Of a stretch of DNA of 64,000 bases, positions 1 through 10,849 are shown in pieces. Both the position numbers and the translations under genes were made by a program. Location of the stretch: NCBI GenBank assembly GCA_001692895.1, contig KV748212.1, positions 1,424,428 to 1,488,427 of the forward strand. Reading direction: 5' to 3'. Position 1 is the stretch's first letter. Each line of letters begins with the position of its first letter. The stretch is from Cenococcum geophilum 1.58 (lineage: Eukaryota > Ascomycota > Dothideomycetes > Gloniales > Gloniaceae). The notes below the pieces were generated by a model. It saw only the letters and a list, made by a program, of their open reading frames with translations. It did no database searches and was not told the origin of the DNA.

Positions 1-237
1 AGTATAACTGCGGTAATACAAACTACCATTTTATAACGCCCCTACTAGATAGTCTAAACCTAGAGAAATACTATATCTTTACTATATAAGAGCCGTATTA
101 TAATACCTATATATAATTAATATACTGCCCCTAAGGATTTTAGCTCCTATATAAACCAAAAGCAGCTATACGCGTATGCTTTATAATTAGTAAGGCTATT
201 AGCTTATCTTTATAGTTATAGTAAGCAGTTTACCTAA
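1..237 (+). pseudogene. LINE endonuclease fragment (part 1 of 4)
   Basis: This is the 5' visible part of a non-LTR retrotransposon (LINE) endonuclease, cut off by the window edge. Around 120-200 the + strand reads YCPQGFQ then IRVCFIISKAI if RIP stops are read through. That resembles the segment of fungal LINE apurinic-type endonucleases that precedes the GDFNLHHP motif. The frame is broken by many TAA/TAG codons. The fragment continues after the MITE at 971 and again downstream of the Gypsy1/TRIM insertions. The assignment rests on order and motif similarity, not a database match. Confidence 0.55.
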
Positions 238-967
238 GGGGGTGTTTGGTTGCAAATCGCCTCCATATTCATAATCTGTCAATCCGTGCGCCTTTTAGTG
301 TCACCCGTTTTGTAATTAGTGGCGGCTACCATTTAAATATGTAATTGAGTCGACTGTTCGGTTGGGCTCCAGATGAGGCTTCATATTTGACTTCGCATAA
401 TGCATTATTGACGTCGGTGAGCGATTTAAGTGAGGCCCTCTATCACCAGGCCTCTATCGCGACTCCCTACTTTGGTGTAATAATAGAACCTCCTCCTTGG
501 CCAACGCCCTCTTTGTAATTAACGCTTTCTACACCTTTGCCTACCTCCCGTAGGAGCCGTAGCAGAGCTACAGCGACCCCCCCGGAAAGAAGCCCATTAC
601 GATCACAAAGGTTAAGATAATAATATTATATAAGGCTTGCAAATGCGACAGTAGTATCGCGATTAAGGTGTGTGGAGTCGCCATATCACAAGAGGTTGTC
701 ACTTTGGCGCGAATATGGGAGCTCCATATTAATATGGAATATGGAACGGGAGCTCGAAGCTCCATATTGAAATGGTGCCAAGAACCTCATTTCAACTACT
801 GTATACAGTATAGCTTGCAAATTTGACGCGCTTACCGATATGGAGGAGCTCCATATTCAAAAGTCGTTATATTTACCGAACACCCACCTCATATTCAGAT
901 TTGAGCTCCATTTCGGTTACAATATGGAGCCTCCATATTGAATATGGAGGTGCAACCGAACACCCCC
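238..967. mobile_element. Harbinger/Tourist-like MITE, 730 bp, TSD TAA
   Basis: The termini are inverted repeats: GGGGGTGTTTGGTTGCA at the left and, read from the other end, GGGGGTGTTCGGTTGCA at the right. Both are followed by CTCCATATTCA within a few bases. Each side is flanked by TAA (235-237 and 968-970). A 3-bp TWA target duplication and a G-rich TGTTTGG terminus are typical of PIF/Harbinger and Tourist-type elements. The interior has many direct and inverted copies of CTCCATATT and no convincing transposase; the short minus-strand frame at 568-765 is probably incidental. Base composition is balanced and there is little RIP, unlike the flanking LINE, so the element is young, too small for RIP, or both. 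Confidence 0.8.
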
Positions 968-970
968 TAA

Positions 971-1149
971 ATATTATAATAATAATAATCTAAATATATA
1001 GGGGACTGGTATAAATTATTAATATATATAACCCTAGGGTTAAAGGGGTTCTATAAATAGTGAATATTATATTAGTAATAAGCTTACTAAAAACTAAAGG
1101 CATAAAGTTTATTTTATTAGGAGATATAAACCTCTACTACCTATAGTAG
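971..1149 (+). pseudogene. LINE endonuclease fragment (part 2), with GDFNLHHP motif
   Basis: Reading through RIP stops, the frame gives INIYNPR near 1035 and then KFILLGDINLYYL just before 1149. This corresponds to the LINE endonuclease signature (I)xNVYNP ... LLGDFNLHHPxW. The fragment ends at the AGGGG target site of Gypsy1 and resumes at 7035. Its position between the MITE and Gypsy1 shows that the LINE is the oldest layer here. Confidence 0.7.
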
Positions 1150-1154
1150 AGGGG

Positions 1155-1493
1155 TATTACAGGACACCCCCGTAATACCTTGTATACGTCTACCTATTTC
1201 TACCAACTTAGCAATTAGAGACTAACCGCGAAATAGCAATCTAATGGCAATCTAACGGCAATCTACGGCATTCTGCTATATTCTACTAAGTTCCACCAAA
1301 TTCTACTAAGTTCTGCTAGGACTATAATCTAAACCCTATTTTATCCTATATATATATTAACTAAGCAACTAAGTTAACGATATATGCCCTTTTTTTCCAT
1401 TTTCCTACCTTTTTTCCTTACACAGTTTATATATATAGCTTAATAATATCTACCTTACTATATATTATCGCCGCTTATACTTACTCCGTAACA
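1155..1493 (+). repeat. Gypsy1 5' LTR
   Basis: It starts TATTACAGGACACC (a TG start with the G changed to A) and ends ACTCCGTAACA. It is 339 bp, against 360 bp for the 3' LTR. The difference is mainly a 21-bp stretch missing near 1420, where the 3' LTR has ATATAACGTCTTGACTTTC. Confidence 0.9.
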
Positions 1494-1528
1494 CTACGTT
1501 GCGTTTACTTTATATACCACCTCTAAAA

Positions 1529-4500
1529 ATGCAGAACGACCCTAAAGCCCCTATAACGGCCGCTAGTATTATATCCGCACTCTAAAAAATAACTAGCAGA
1601 AATATAAAAGTTTTTTATAGACGCCCTTATATAAAACTAAGCTACTTTAAATTAATAATAAGCTAAATAAGAAGTATAATACTAGTAATTAATTAAGGAC
1701 CTCTAAGAAGAAATCCGCACACTTAAGATACCTATATTAGGGCCTTAAGACTAAACACTATCTTTAGAGATAAATACGCGGAACGTAAGCCCTAAACCTA
1801 TAGTAACTATCCACCTTAAACCGACTACTATACTAAAACGATCTAAATAACTACTAGATCCCCCGGTATTTACTAGTAAATAATAAAAACTTTAATTATT
1901 CCTAAGCTAACTAGTAACGCTAATTATTACCTAGCTAAAGCTAACCAACTCTATTACGCCCTAAGTTGACTAAGAGAAGAGGTAGCTAACCTTATTAAAC
2001 CTCTTTAGCTAACCTTAGTATAAAGCCTAGTTATACTTCTTAAAGCCTTATATAGTAACCTAAACCGCTAAGCTACTACCTAAAGAAAGATAAACTATAT
2101 AGCTTAAGGAACGAAAAGTTTCCTAGTATACTTTTCTAAATTTAACCATTACGTAAAAGAAACAGGCTGGAATAACTCCGTACTAATTAACAGCCTTATT
2201 AAATCTTTAAGCCCTAAACTAAAAACCTCCCTAATAGGCGTAGACCTACTAGGAGCCCTTAATGCCTATATAAACGTTATTAATAAACGGTATAATAATA
2301 TATTACGCCTAACACTAAAGCCCGCCCCCTAATATAATACGGCAACCCTATAGACGTCTACTAAGTTATTATCTTAGCCTAAGCACCCCGACGCTATAGA
2401 TATCGACACTAAAACCCTAGAATCCGCCCTACTAGGGTCCCTTAAATAAGAAAGACGTATTAAGCTAGGCCTTTACTTTAAGTGCGGAAGTAAGGACTAT
2501 ATCTTAAAATACTATCTTATCCCCTTACCTACGCCCTAAAACAATTTATAAACGGCTAATGCTAGCAACTATTTACCGTATTAATCTTCCGGTTACTACC
2601 CCTAATTTTTACCTAGTTCTAGCCCCGTATCTAGTAAGCACCATTTATAAGGGTAAAGCTATAACTAACGTTCTATAGGAACCCCTTCCCGCTTACTACT
2701 AAAAGGCACGTTTTAGAGTTAAGTCGCTCTCTAGGATGGCTCTGCCTTAGGATTTCGTTAAATGCTTTAGATGTTATAAACTCTAACTCTTAGGATTATA
2801 GCATAACTATTAACTCCCGTTTTTAGCAGAATAATTAATAGGCTAATACTTAAGTCCTAATTAATACAGGAGTTAGTAGTATAGGATTTATTAATAAGAT
2901 CTTTGCATAAAATAATAGTCTTACCTTAACCCCCCTTAACTAGTATATTAACGTATTTGGATTTAATAGTAAACGTATAGTCTTAAGCTAAATTACCTAT
3001 ATAATATACCTGAAACTTTAATACCTAAACCACAAAGAACTGATTAAGCTTTTTATTACTACCTTAGGTTACCTAGTAATCCTTAAATAACCCTAGATAA
3101 AGCTATATAAGGTAACTATTAATTAAAACAACCTTAAGCTTCTATTTACCGCCTCCCGTTATAAGTAGAAGTGCCTTATAACGCACCGTCTTAACCCTAA
3201 ACTAAAATCTAGGAAATTTACTAAAACCCACTAACCTAGGAATTCTACCAAATTTTACTAATATAAGATTTCCACCGATACCCATTAAGGATCTAAAAAT
3301 TCTACTAAACCCCATAAATAGACCCTAAGTACTATACCGCCCCGAACTAAGCAGAAGCTTAAGCTTAGTATATAAAACTACTAGAAGAACTAATACTCTA
3401 TAATAAAAAGAATACTTAAAGAACCCGAACCTAAATCTAATACTAACTCTATACCTAATACTAAACCTAAAATTAAGTAAGGAATTATATAAGAAACTAT
3501 AGACAACTAGAGCCTACTTAACGCCTTAGATATCTATATAATTAGAGCTACCCCACTAGCGCGACTCGCTAAGAAACCCAAATATACAATCTTTACTATC
3601 ACTATAGCTAATATTAAGAAGGCCTTAGCACCGAAGAAGTATACTAACCCTACTATAAAGGTACTAGTAGAGTACCATAACCGCCTAGAAGTATTCTTAT
3701 AGAAGGAAGCTAATAAGCTACTAAAACACCAATTATATAACTATAAGATTGTACTTAAAGAAGGAAAGTAGCCTAGATTTAGATCCCTATACGGGATATT
3801 CTAAAATAAACTTTAAGTGCTATAGAAGTATCTAGACGAGAACCTAAGTAAAGGATTTATTAGAGCAAGCTCTTCACCTATAGCCGCACTAGTAATCTTT
3901 ATTAAGAAACCCGGCGGTAGTTTACACTTCTATATAAACTATTAAGCTCTTAACGCCGCTACCGTTAAGAACTAATATCCGATTCCGTTAATATAGGAGA
4001 CACTAAACTAACTAAGCAAGGCTTACTACTATACGAAGCTTAATATTATCTCTATATTTAACCGCCTCTATATAGTAAAAGGAGATAAATAGTTTACTGC
4101 GTTTCGTACTTAGTATAGATTATTTAAATACTTAATAATACTATTTAGCCTTATAAATACTCTAAGCTCGTTTTAATATTACATAAATAATACCCTATAT
4201 CCCTACCTAGATATCTTCTATACTGCTTATATTAATAATATCTTAATATATAGTAATAACCTAACCAAATATTGGAAATACATTAACCTTATCCTATAAG
4301 CCCTATATAGGGCTAGTCTATAATTAGATATAGATAAATACAAGTTCTATAAAACGGAAGTCCTATATCTTAAACTCCTTATTTTTATAAACGGTATATA
4401 AATAGACCTAAAAAAAGTCGAAGTAATTATAAACTAGTAAGAACCTAAGAACGTTAAGGATGTAAGAGCCTTTATAGGATTTACTAATTTCTACTAATAG

Positions 4501-6655
4501 TTTATTAATAACTTCTCCGCCCTAGTTTTACCCCTTATTACTCTAACCTAAAAGGATAAAGCTTTTATCTTTAATAAGGAGTGTAAAAAGGCCTTTACTT
4601 ATCTAAAAGTTATATTTAATACTACACCTATACTCTAATACTTTAACTTAGAACGAATAAGTGTTATAGAAGCCAACTTATCTAATTACGTTACTAAAGG
4701 CATTTTATCTTAATATAACGAAGAAGGAGTATTATACCCTATAGCATACTTCTTAAAGTAACTAAGCCTTACTAAATATAATTATAAGATCTATAATAAA
4801 GAATTACTAGCTATTATTAGATACTTTAAGTAATGGTAACCTAAACTAGAAGGCGCCGGATTTTTAATTAAGGTCTTTAGTAACTATAAGAACCTATAAT
4901 ACTTTATAACTATAAAACAGCTAAGTTATCGTTAGGCCCGCTAGTTAGAATATCTATTATACTTCCGATTCTTAATTACGTACTACTTAGGCGTTTAAGG
5001 TTAGAAGCCTAATGCCCTAACCTAACGCTTATAAAACGCGCCAGCCCTAGAAGAAGCGCGCTCTTACTAAAATTAAACCCTACTTCGCCCTAAACTATTT
5101 AACCCTCTTACTAAAGACCTTATGGTATATGTTCTTAAAATAACTAATTAACCAATTAAACAGATTATAGTTAACGAATACCTAAATAACGAGTTTATCT
5201 AAGAAATGCTTAAGCTAATTTAAGATAGCGTTAGACGCTTTAAAAAGATTTCTTTAAGTAAATGCGAAGCTTATAAAAACCGCTTATATTACCAGAACTA
5301 TCTAGTTATCCCTAATTATAATAAGCTTAAGCTTAAGCTCCTTAAACACGTATATAATCTACCTGTCGCTAGCTACCTAGGCTAAAAAAAGACCCTAGAA
5401 CTACTTTAATAGGAATATTACTGGCCAAATATATATAATATAACACGAAGGTACGTCTCTAGCTACTATACCTACTAACGGGCTAAAGCCTCGTATAAGA
5501 CATATAACGGTCTTTTAAAGCCGCTGCCTATTCCGAACCGAAGATAAAAGGATATCTTAATTAACTTTATTATTAACCTCCCTAAAAGTAAAGGCTGTAT
5601 AAATATTATAGTAGTTATAGACCGACTATCTAAGATAAGACACTTAATCGCCTATCCTAATATATTAACGCCTACTATTGCCTAACTATTCCTAGATTAT
5701 ATATAGAAACTTTACAAACTCCCTAAAACAATTATCTCCAATAAAGGTAGCTAGTTTATCTTAGCATTTTAAAAAGAACTAACTACTTAACTCCGTATTA
5801 AAGCACTATTATTTACTATATATTACCTAGAAACGGATAGTTAGATAGAACGCGTAAATACTATAATAGAATAGTATATTCGGATATATACGTTATATTT
5901 ATAAGATAACTAGATTAACTGGCTTATATTCACTAAGTTTACTATAAATAATTCCGTCTCGGAAACTATAAAAGTCTCCCTATTCCTAGCTAATTATAGC
6001 TAGCACCTATAAGTAGGTTTTAAACCCTTTAGTAATGTTCCTCGCCCCGCTTATTACGCCTTATAAATTACAAAAGTAAATAAATTCGTAGAAAAGATAG
6101 AGGAACTATAATAGTTCCTTACTAATAAGATAATATAGGCTTAATCTATCTATAAATCCGTAGCGAATAAGAAACGAACCCTAGCACCAGCCTACTAAAT
6201 TAGTAATTCCGTCTAACTAAATATAAGAAATCTAAACATAAAAGGACCTACTAAGAAACTTAATTAGAAGAATGCTGGTCCTTATAAGGTTAAAAAGGTT
6301 ATCTTTCCTTATACCTACTAACTAAAGCTCCCCAATACGGTTAAAATCCACCCTATATTCTATATGTTAGTCCTTTACCCTACTACTCTCGTATTAAACG
6401 CCCTGCCTAAATAAATATAGGACCTCCCCCCCCCCACTAGTTAAAGTAGATGGTAAGAATAAGTACTTTATTAAAAAAATTAATAATATTAAGTATAATA
6501 AACGGAAACGTTAATATATATATCTTATAAAATGGAAAGGCTTTACTAAGTCCTTATAGGAACCCGTTAACTCTATAGGACTTATATAAGCCGCAGAAGA
6601 CTTTTATAAACTTTACCTAGAACTACTACAGCCCTATCTTATAGAAGCTCGAGTT
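1529..6655 (+). pseudogene. Gypsy1 gag-pol, RIP-degraded
   Basis: An ATG at 1529 opens a gag-like frame (MQNDPKAP). A degraded CCHC knuckle (FKCGSKDYILKYY) lies near 2470. The protease core NTGVSSIGFIN (expected DTGAS) is near 2862. The reverse transcriptase shows FIKKPGGS near 3900 and YINNILIYS (expected YIDDILIYS) near 4227. The integrase zinc-binding region is near 5340-5480, and its catalytic core begins around DILINFIINLPKSK near 5550. A chromodomain (YFIKKINN ... YLIKWKGF) lies at about 6455-6600. All domains lie in the usual order, with stops throughout. The D-to-N changes at catalytic sites are the G-to-A changes expected from RIP. Confidence 0.88.
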
Positions 6656-6669
6656 TAAAGAGGGGGTAC

Positions 6670-7029
6670 TGTTATAGGACACCTTCATAACACCTTATAT
6701 ATATCTACCTATTTCCACTAACTTAGTAATTAAAGACTAACTGCGAAATGGCAATCTAATGGCAATCTAACGGCAATCTACGGTATTTTGCTATATTCTG
6801 CTAAGTTCTACTAAATTTTACTAAGTTCTGCTAGGACCACGATCTAAACCCTATTCTACCCTATATACGTATTAACTAAGCAACTAAGTTAACAATATAT
6901 GCTCTTTCTTCCCGTTTTCCTACCTTCTTTCCTTATATAACGTCTTGACTTTCTTACACAGTTTATATATATAGCTTAATAATATCTACCTTGCTATATA
7001 TTATCGCCGCTTATACTTACTCTGTAATA
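6670..7029 (+). repeat. Gypsy1 3' LTR
   Basis: It starts TGTTATAGGACACC and ends ACTCTGTAATA. A polypurine tract (AAAGAGGGGG) sits directly upstream at about 6657-6666, as expected for plus-strand priming. It is followed by the AGGGG duplication. Confidence 0.9.
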
Positions 7030-7037
7030 AGGGGCAT

Positions 7038-7504
7038 TATAAAAGTATATATATTAGATCCCGCCGCGCTTATAAACAAGTTTAAAAGCACTCTATGTCT
7101 TTTTAGCTGAATGGCAACGTTAGGGCGGGAAACGTTACAATTATGCTTGCGAACTTACTAGAGCTAGGTATGGGCTGTTAGTAATAGGTTAAGGGTTTAA
7201 CCCCTAATAGTCGCATATTTTGCTCTAGTATAGTTAAACACGTTTATAGGGGTTAGGTAAAGAGGCGTTAGCTTATATCCAATTAGGCTTAGACTTTAAG
7301 TAGCCTTTATTACTAGGGACTCCTAATATATAGTGCGACTCTTAGTATATAGACCCCCTACGGCTTAGCGTTTAAGGGCGAACGCGTAGAGAGGAGGGCA
7401 ATTGTAAGAGTATATATATTAGATCCCGCCGCGCTTACAAATAAGTTCGCAAGCACTCCGTGTCTTTTTGGCCGAATGGTAACGTTGGGGCGGGAAACGT
7501 TATA
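7038..7504 (+). mobile_element. TRIM-type miniature LTR element, 467 bp, TSD GGCAT
   Basis: Two direct repeats of exactly 102 bp (7038-7139 and 7403-7504) begin TATAAAAG/TGTAAGAG and end GTTACA/GTTATA, matching LTR-style TG...CA ends after C-to-T or G-to-A change. They flank 263 bp of non-coding sequence. A purine-rich tract (AGAGAGGAGGG, about 7388-7398) precedes the second repeat, as a polypurine tract would. GGCAT is present at 7033-7037 and 7505-7509. Short LTRs, no coding capacity and a 5-bp duplication define a terminal-repeat retrotransposon in miniature, moved by another element's proteins. It lies in the LINE, 8 bp from the Gypsy1 end, and is lightly mutated. Confidence 0.82.
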
Positions 7505-7509
7505 GGCAT

Positions 7510-8306
7510 TTATATTACTGCTAAATAATAGGTAAAGTGCCTATTAAGAGCTATAGATACCTAGGGCCTTAAGCTAGCTAACCCCCTAGGAGTAATTATA
7601 TAGCAATAAGATAGCGCTAAAAGTATAATTAACTTTATATTTATAGATAAAGGCCTATACTAGAGACTTAAATAGTATAACCCTAAAGAAGAATAGGCAC
7701 TCGCCTTAGACTATATCCCTATTTAGATATAGCTAGATCTAGATATTAAGGCGTAACTAAGTAGTAAAAGATATATAATAAAGAAGCTTAAAATAAACAG
7801 TTTCCTTAATATAGTTAAACAATAACTTTAAGACCTAAAAAAAATCTACCGAATACTAAACAAGTGAGGCTTATTAGCTACCTCTAAGGAAATTAACCGT
7901 AAACTAGAAAGGATTTAGATAGTAATTAAAAATAGGCTAAAAAAGCACTGCCTGGTTTTAAAACTGGGCCCCTATATATAATATATATAGTTTTTATTAC
8001 TAGCTAATAATAAGCAAGAAGGAAATATATAAGTAGCTATAACTCTAAAGATAAGAGATAATATAAAGATATAGGAAACTAGTTAAAGAATACCCTAAAA
8101 AAAGAAGTAAGGAATAATTAGAGATAGTTTATAAATAAGTATACTTTTAACCTAAGCCTCCCCTATAATAAGGGCCTCTAGGCTATAGTAAAATGGGTAA
8201 AGAAAAAGGTAGAGCGCCTAGTAGAAGACCTATACCTACTACCTTTATAAAGAGTAGGGGAATTATAGGCTACTACTAATAATAATAAAAAGGTAAAGAT
8301 CCTTAT
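7510..8306 (+). pseudogene. LINE endonuclease fragment (part 3)
   Basis: Read-through gives CLLRAIDT, LANPLGVII, then SAKSIINFIFIDKGLY (expected STIDLIF) and ALALDYIPI (expected SDHIPI), the C-terminal half of a LINE endonuclease. The sequence then runs on as a linker (LLATSKEINRKLERI ... KVKIL) to 8306, where the piggyBac starts. Joining 8306 to 17093 gives KILIEKFFP in frame, the usual passage from linker to RT in such LINEs. Confidence 0.75.
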
Positions 8307-8907
8307 CCCTTATAACGCCATCGTCTACAAAGTAGGTGGTCCGTGCAGAATACCTTTTTTTTAAAATTATATACCGTTTTAGCTGCCCTAAAGGCGCTAT
8401 GCCGGGTCTTCTATTTTACAGAGGTAGATCCTAGGTAATTACCCATCTTATCTGCAGTAGTGATTTCGTAAGGCCCTTATTCGCCTGTTTACTACGTACT
8501 ATAGGTATACGGTGCCTAGGAGAGAAGTAAACGCCTAGAATCGCTAAGTCTAAATTAAACGCTAGAGTAATATAATTATAAGGATATATATAAGTAGGGT
8601 AAGTTCCTATGCAAGGGAGATAATCGAAATTAAATAATTAAAAAATAGTAAGTATATAAATTACCTTCGTTCTATACCGTATATTGGAGCTAGGCCTATT
8701 TTACTAGTCTAGTGTTTTTACTTTAATACTGTCCGTCTTCCGCCAATATTACATATAACGTGTCTGCCACTAAGAGAGACTTAGTTAGTCACTTTAAGTC
8801 TATTCTTAGCCTCCAGAAACTGCCCTAGGAGGCCTATAGTGCGGAACACTAAACTTAGAAATACGCGTATATTGTTTATAGATTTAATTAATAGATTTTT
8901 ATTAACT

Positions 8908-10429
8908 ATGCCTTCTAAACGTACTTCTAATGATTTAGATCTTGTTGAGCCGACTTAATATAATGTTTAACCAAATCGCATCGCGAAAAACCCTCCCCCC
9001 AAGCCCTAGCCGCTGCCCGATTTTAATCCTTTCTATATTAACGATTTTAAAGACCATAACTAGCCTAACCTACCTCCTAATGTTAAGCGGAGCGATCCCT
9101 TCGCTATATTTAGTTAATTCTTTACTAATAAGATTATAAAGCAGCTAGTAGAGTGGATAAATAAGTACATAAAGTAGTAGCGGGAGAGGTAGGAATAACC
9201 ACCAAATATATAGGTATAGCAGCCGACGTACAAGCAAGAATTATATGGGTATTTAGGTGTGCTTATTTATATAGGCCTTATACATAAATTAGCTATTAAG
9301 GATTACTGGGGTTTTATAAAGACAACTAGCTTAAAGTATATTATTAAGAAATATATATATAGGAATCGGTTTTAGCAACTCAATTACTACTTCTAATACA
9401 TAGAGCCCTGGCAGAACGACAATTCTATACCCTAATTTACTTTTAATTAAGTTATAAACCTTGCTAAATATATTCGGCTCACTTATAAGAAGCTCTATAC
9501 CCCCGGCGCCTACCTTATAGTTAATAAGACAATTAAACACTTTATAGGCCGTGCCCCTAAAATTGTTAATATTCCTAGCAAACTAACGCTAGAGGGCTTT
9601 AAGATTTAGGTTTTTGTAAATAAGGGCTATATACTTAATTAGTTATAGCACGCTAGAGGTAATAAAGGCCCAGTTAATTTAAATAAGTCTTTTACTAAGG
9701 ATAAAGGATTTTCAAAGACGCAGGCAGTTATACTTAATTTAATTATATAGAGAGACCCAAATACCAATAAGCCTCTTTACCCTCCTAGAAAGCACATTAT
9801 TTAGCTTAATAACCTATTTATAAGCGTTAAGCTCCTTACCCGACTTTAAGAGCTTAGAGTTAAAGCTATAGAAACCGTTTATACAACTAAAACAAAGCGA
9901 GAAAAAAAGTGGGGCTTAAAGGCGATATTTTGGTAAATAAATTTACAAGTAGTAGGAAGAAGGTTAAGGTTAAGGTTCTTACTAAGCAGATTAATAAGAG
10001 GCTTACCAACCTTAAGTTAACTTACGCAGCCTAAATAGAATAGGGTATACTGTACAGGGTAACTTCTAAAGACGGTTAAGTAATAGAGTTTGCTTAAAAG
10101 GATGCTAATATAGTGCTCTTTATAAGTATAATTAATAACGGTAAGTAATATGTCTAAAAGCTATAAAGTAGAGCTAAAAATAAGGCTTAAAATTAAGGTT
10201 TTAGCCTTATAAAACCTTAATTTTAAGCTTTATATACTAATTTCATTATATATCGCTAGGTTAATTAACTAAAGAAATTAAACGTAAATGTCCCCCCCTT
10301 ACCTAAACCGGCGCCCGAATGACTTGTAAAGTCTTTAGTAATAAGTATATTAAGATTCTTAAGATTCCTACCTTTATATTCTACTATAATTTGTATATAA
10401 GGGGTGTGGATATTACAGATTAGCTATAG
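8908..10429 (+). pseudogene. piggyBac (DDE_Tnp_1_7) transposase, N-terminal and catalytic part
   Basis: ATG at 8908 begins MPSKRTSNDLDLVEPT. Read-through gives YGYLGVLIYIGLIHKLAIKD near 9240, RNRF*QLNYYF near 9365, then GAYLIVNKTIKHFIGRAP near 9507. The last is the first catalytic block, where active relatives have VDETI.RF.GR; here D is N and E is K. LNNLFISVKLLTRL near 9810 is the second acidic block, with D changed to N. After about 9910 the frame shifts by one base into KVKVLTKQINKRLTNLKLTY and GILYRVTSKDG. GVDITD*L at 10405-10428 is the conserved GVDxADQLR motif. Gypsy2 interrupts it exactly there. The enzyme would cut and paste the flanking element, but it is dead. Confidence 0.85.
10185..10228. 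other. Perfect 19-bp inverted repeat with 6-nt loop
   Basis: GCTTAAAATTAAGGTTTTA (10185-10203) is followed by the loop GCCTTA and then its exact reverse complement (10210-10228). It lies inside the 3' half of the piggyBac transposase frame. The arms have no mismatch in a RIP-damaged region. It could be a small foldback insertion or a chance product of A+T bias. Confidence 0.6.
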
Positions 10430-10809
10430 TGTTATAGGATACCCCCATGACACCTTATACACGTCTACCTGTTTCTACTAACTTAGTAATTAGAGATAGA
10501 CCACAAGACGGCAATTTAACAGTAATCTGCGGTAATCTAATAGCAACTTGCTATATTTTACCATATTCCACTAAGTTCTACTAAGTTTTACCAAATCCTA
10601 TTAAGTTCCGCTAGGACTACTACCTAAATCCTATTCTACTCTGTATATATATTAACTAAGCAACCAAGTCTATAATATATACCCTTTCTTCCTATTTTCC
10701 TACCTTCTTTCCTTATATAATATCTTAACCTCCTTACACAGTTTATATATATAGCTTAATAATATCTACCTTACTATATATTATCGCCGCTTATACTCAC
10801 TCCGTAATA
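10430..10809 (+). repeat. Gypsy2 5' LTR
   Basis: It starts TGTTATAGGATACC and ends ACTCCGTAATA; 380 bp, the same length as its partner at 16034. Confidence 0.92.
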
Positions 10810-10849
10810 CTACATTACGTTAACCACCTATATTACCGCCGACATACAG

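Larger units (their letters stand above)
1155..7029 (+). mobile_element. Ty3/Gypsy chromovirus, copy 1 (complete, RIP-inactivated)
   Basis: This is a complete LTR retrotransposon. It has LTRs at both ends, an AGGGG target duplication (1150-1154 and 7030-7034), a purine-rich tract just before the 3' LTR, and a gag-protease-RT-RNase H-integrase-chromodomain order. A second copy of the family sits at 10430-16413. It is inserted in the LINE endonuclease and abuts the TRIM at 7038. All coding parts carry dense TAA/TAG codons, so it cannot make its own proteins. The chromodomain places it with the chromoviruses, whose integrases are steered to heterochromatin. Confidence 0.93.
8307..10429 (+). mobile_element. 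piggyBac-type DNA transposon, left part
   Basis: The left terminal inverted repeat CCCTTATAACGCCA (8307-8320) pairs with TGGCGTTACAAGGG at 17078-17091. The element is split at TATAG (10425-10429) by Gypsy2 and resumes at 16419. Without Gypsy2 it is about 2.8 kb, a normal size for the superfamily. Bases 8321-8907 are non-coding leader. Flanking bases are AT on both sides rather than the TTAA usually duplicated by piggyBac. The LINE reading frame is restored if only AT is duplicated. Confidence 0.8.

Noticed and set aside
8942-9139. Plus-strand open frame of 65 codons
   Set aside because: It is out of frame with the piggyBac transposase, which covers the same bases.
9331-9540. Minus-strand open frame of 69 codons
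   Set aside because: It is antisense to the piggyBac catalytic region, which reads clearly on the + strand.
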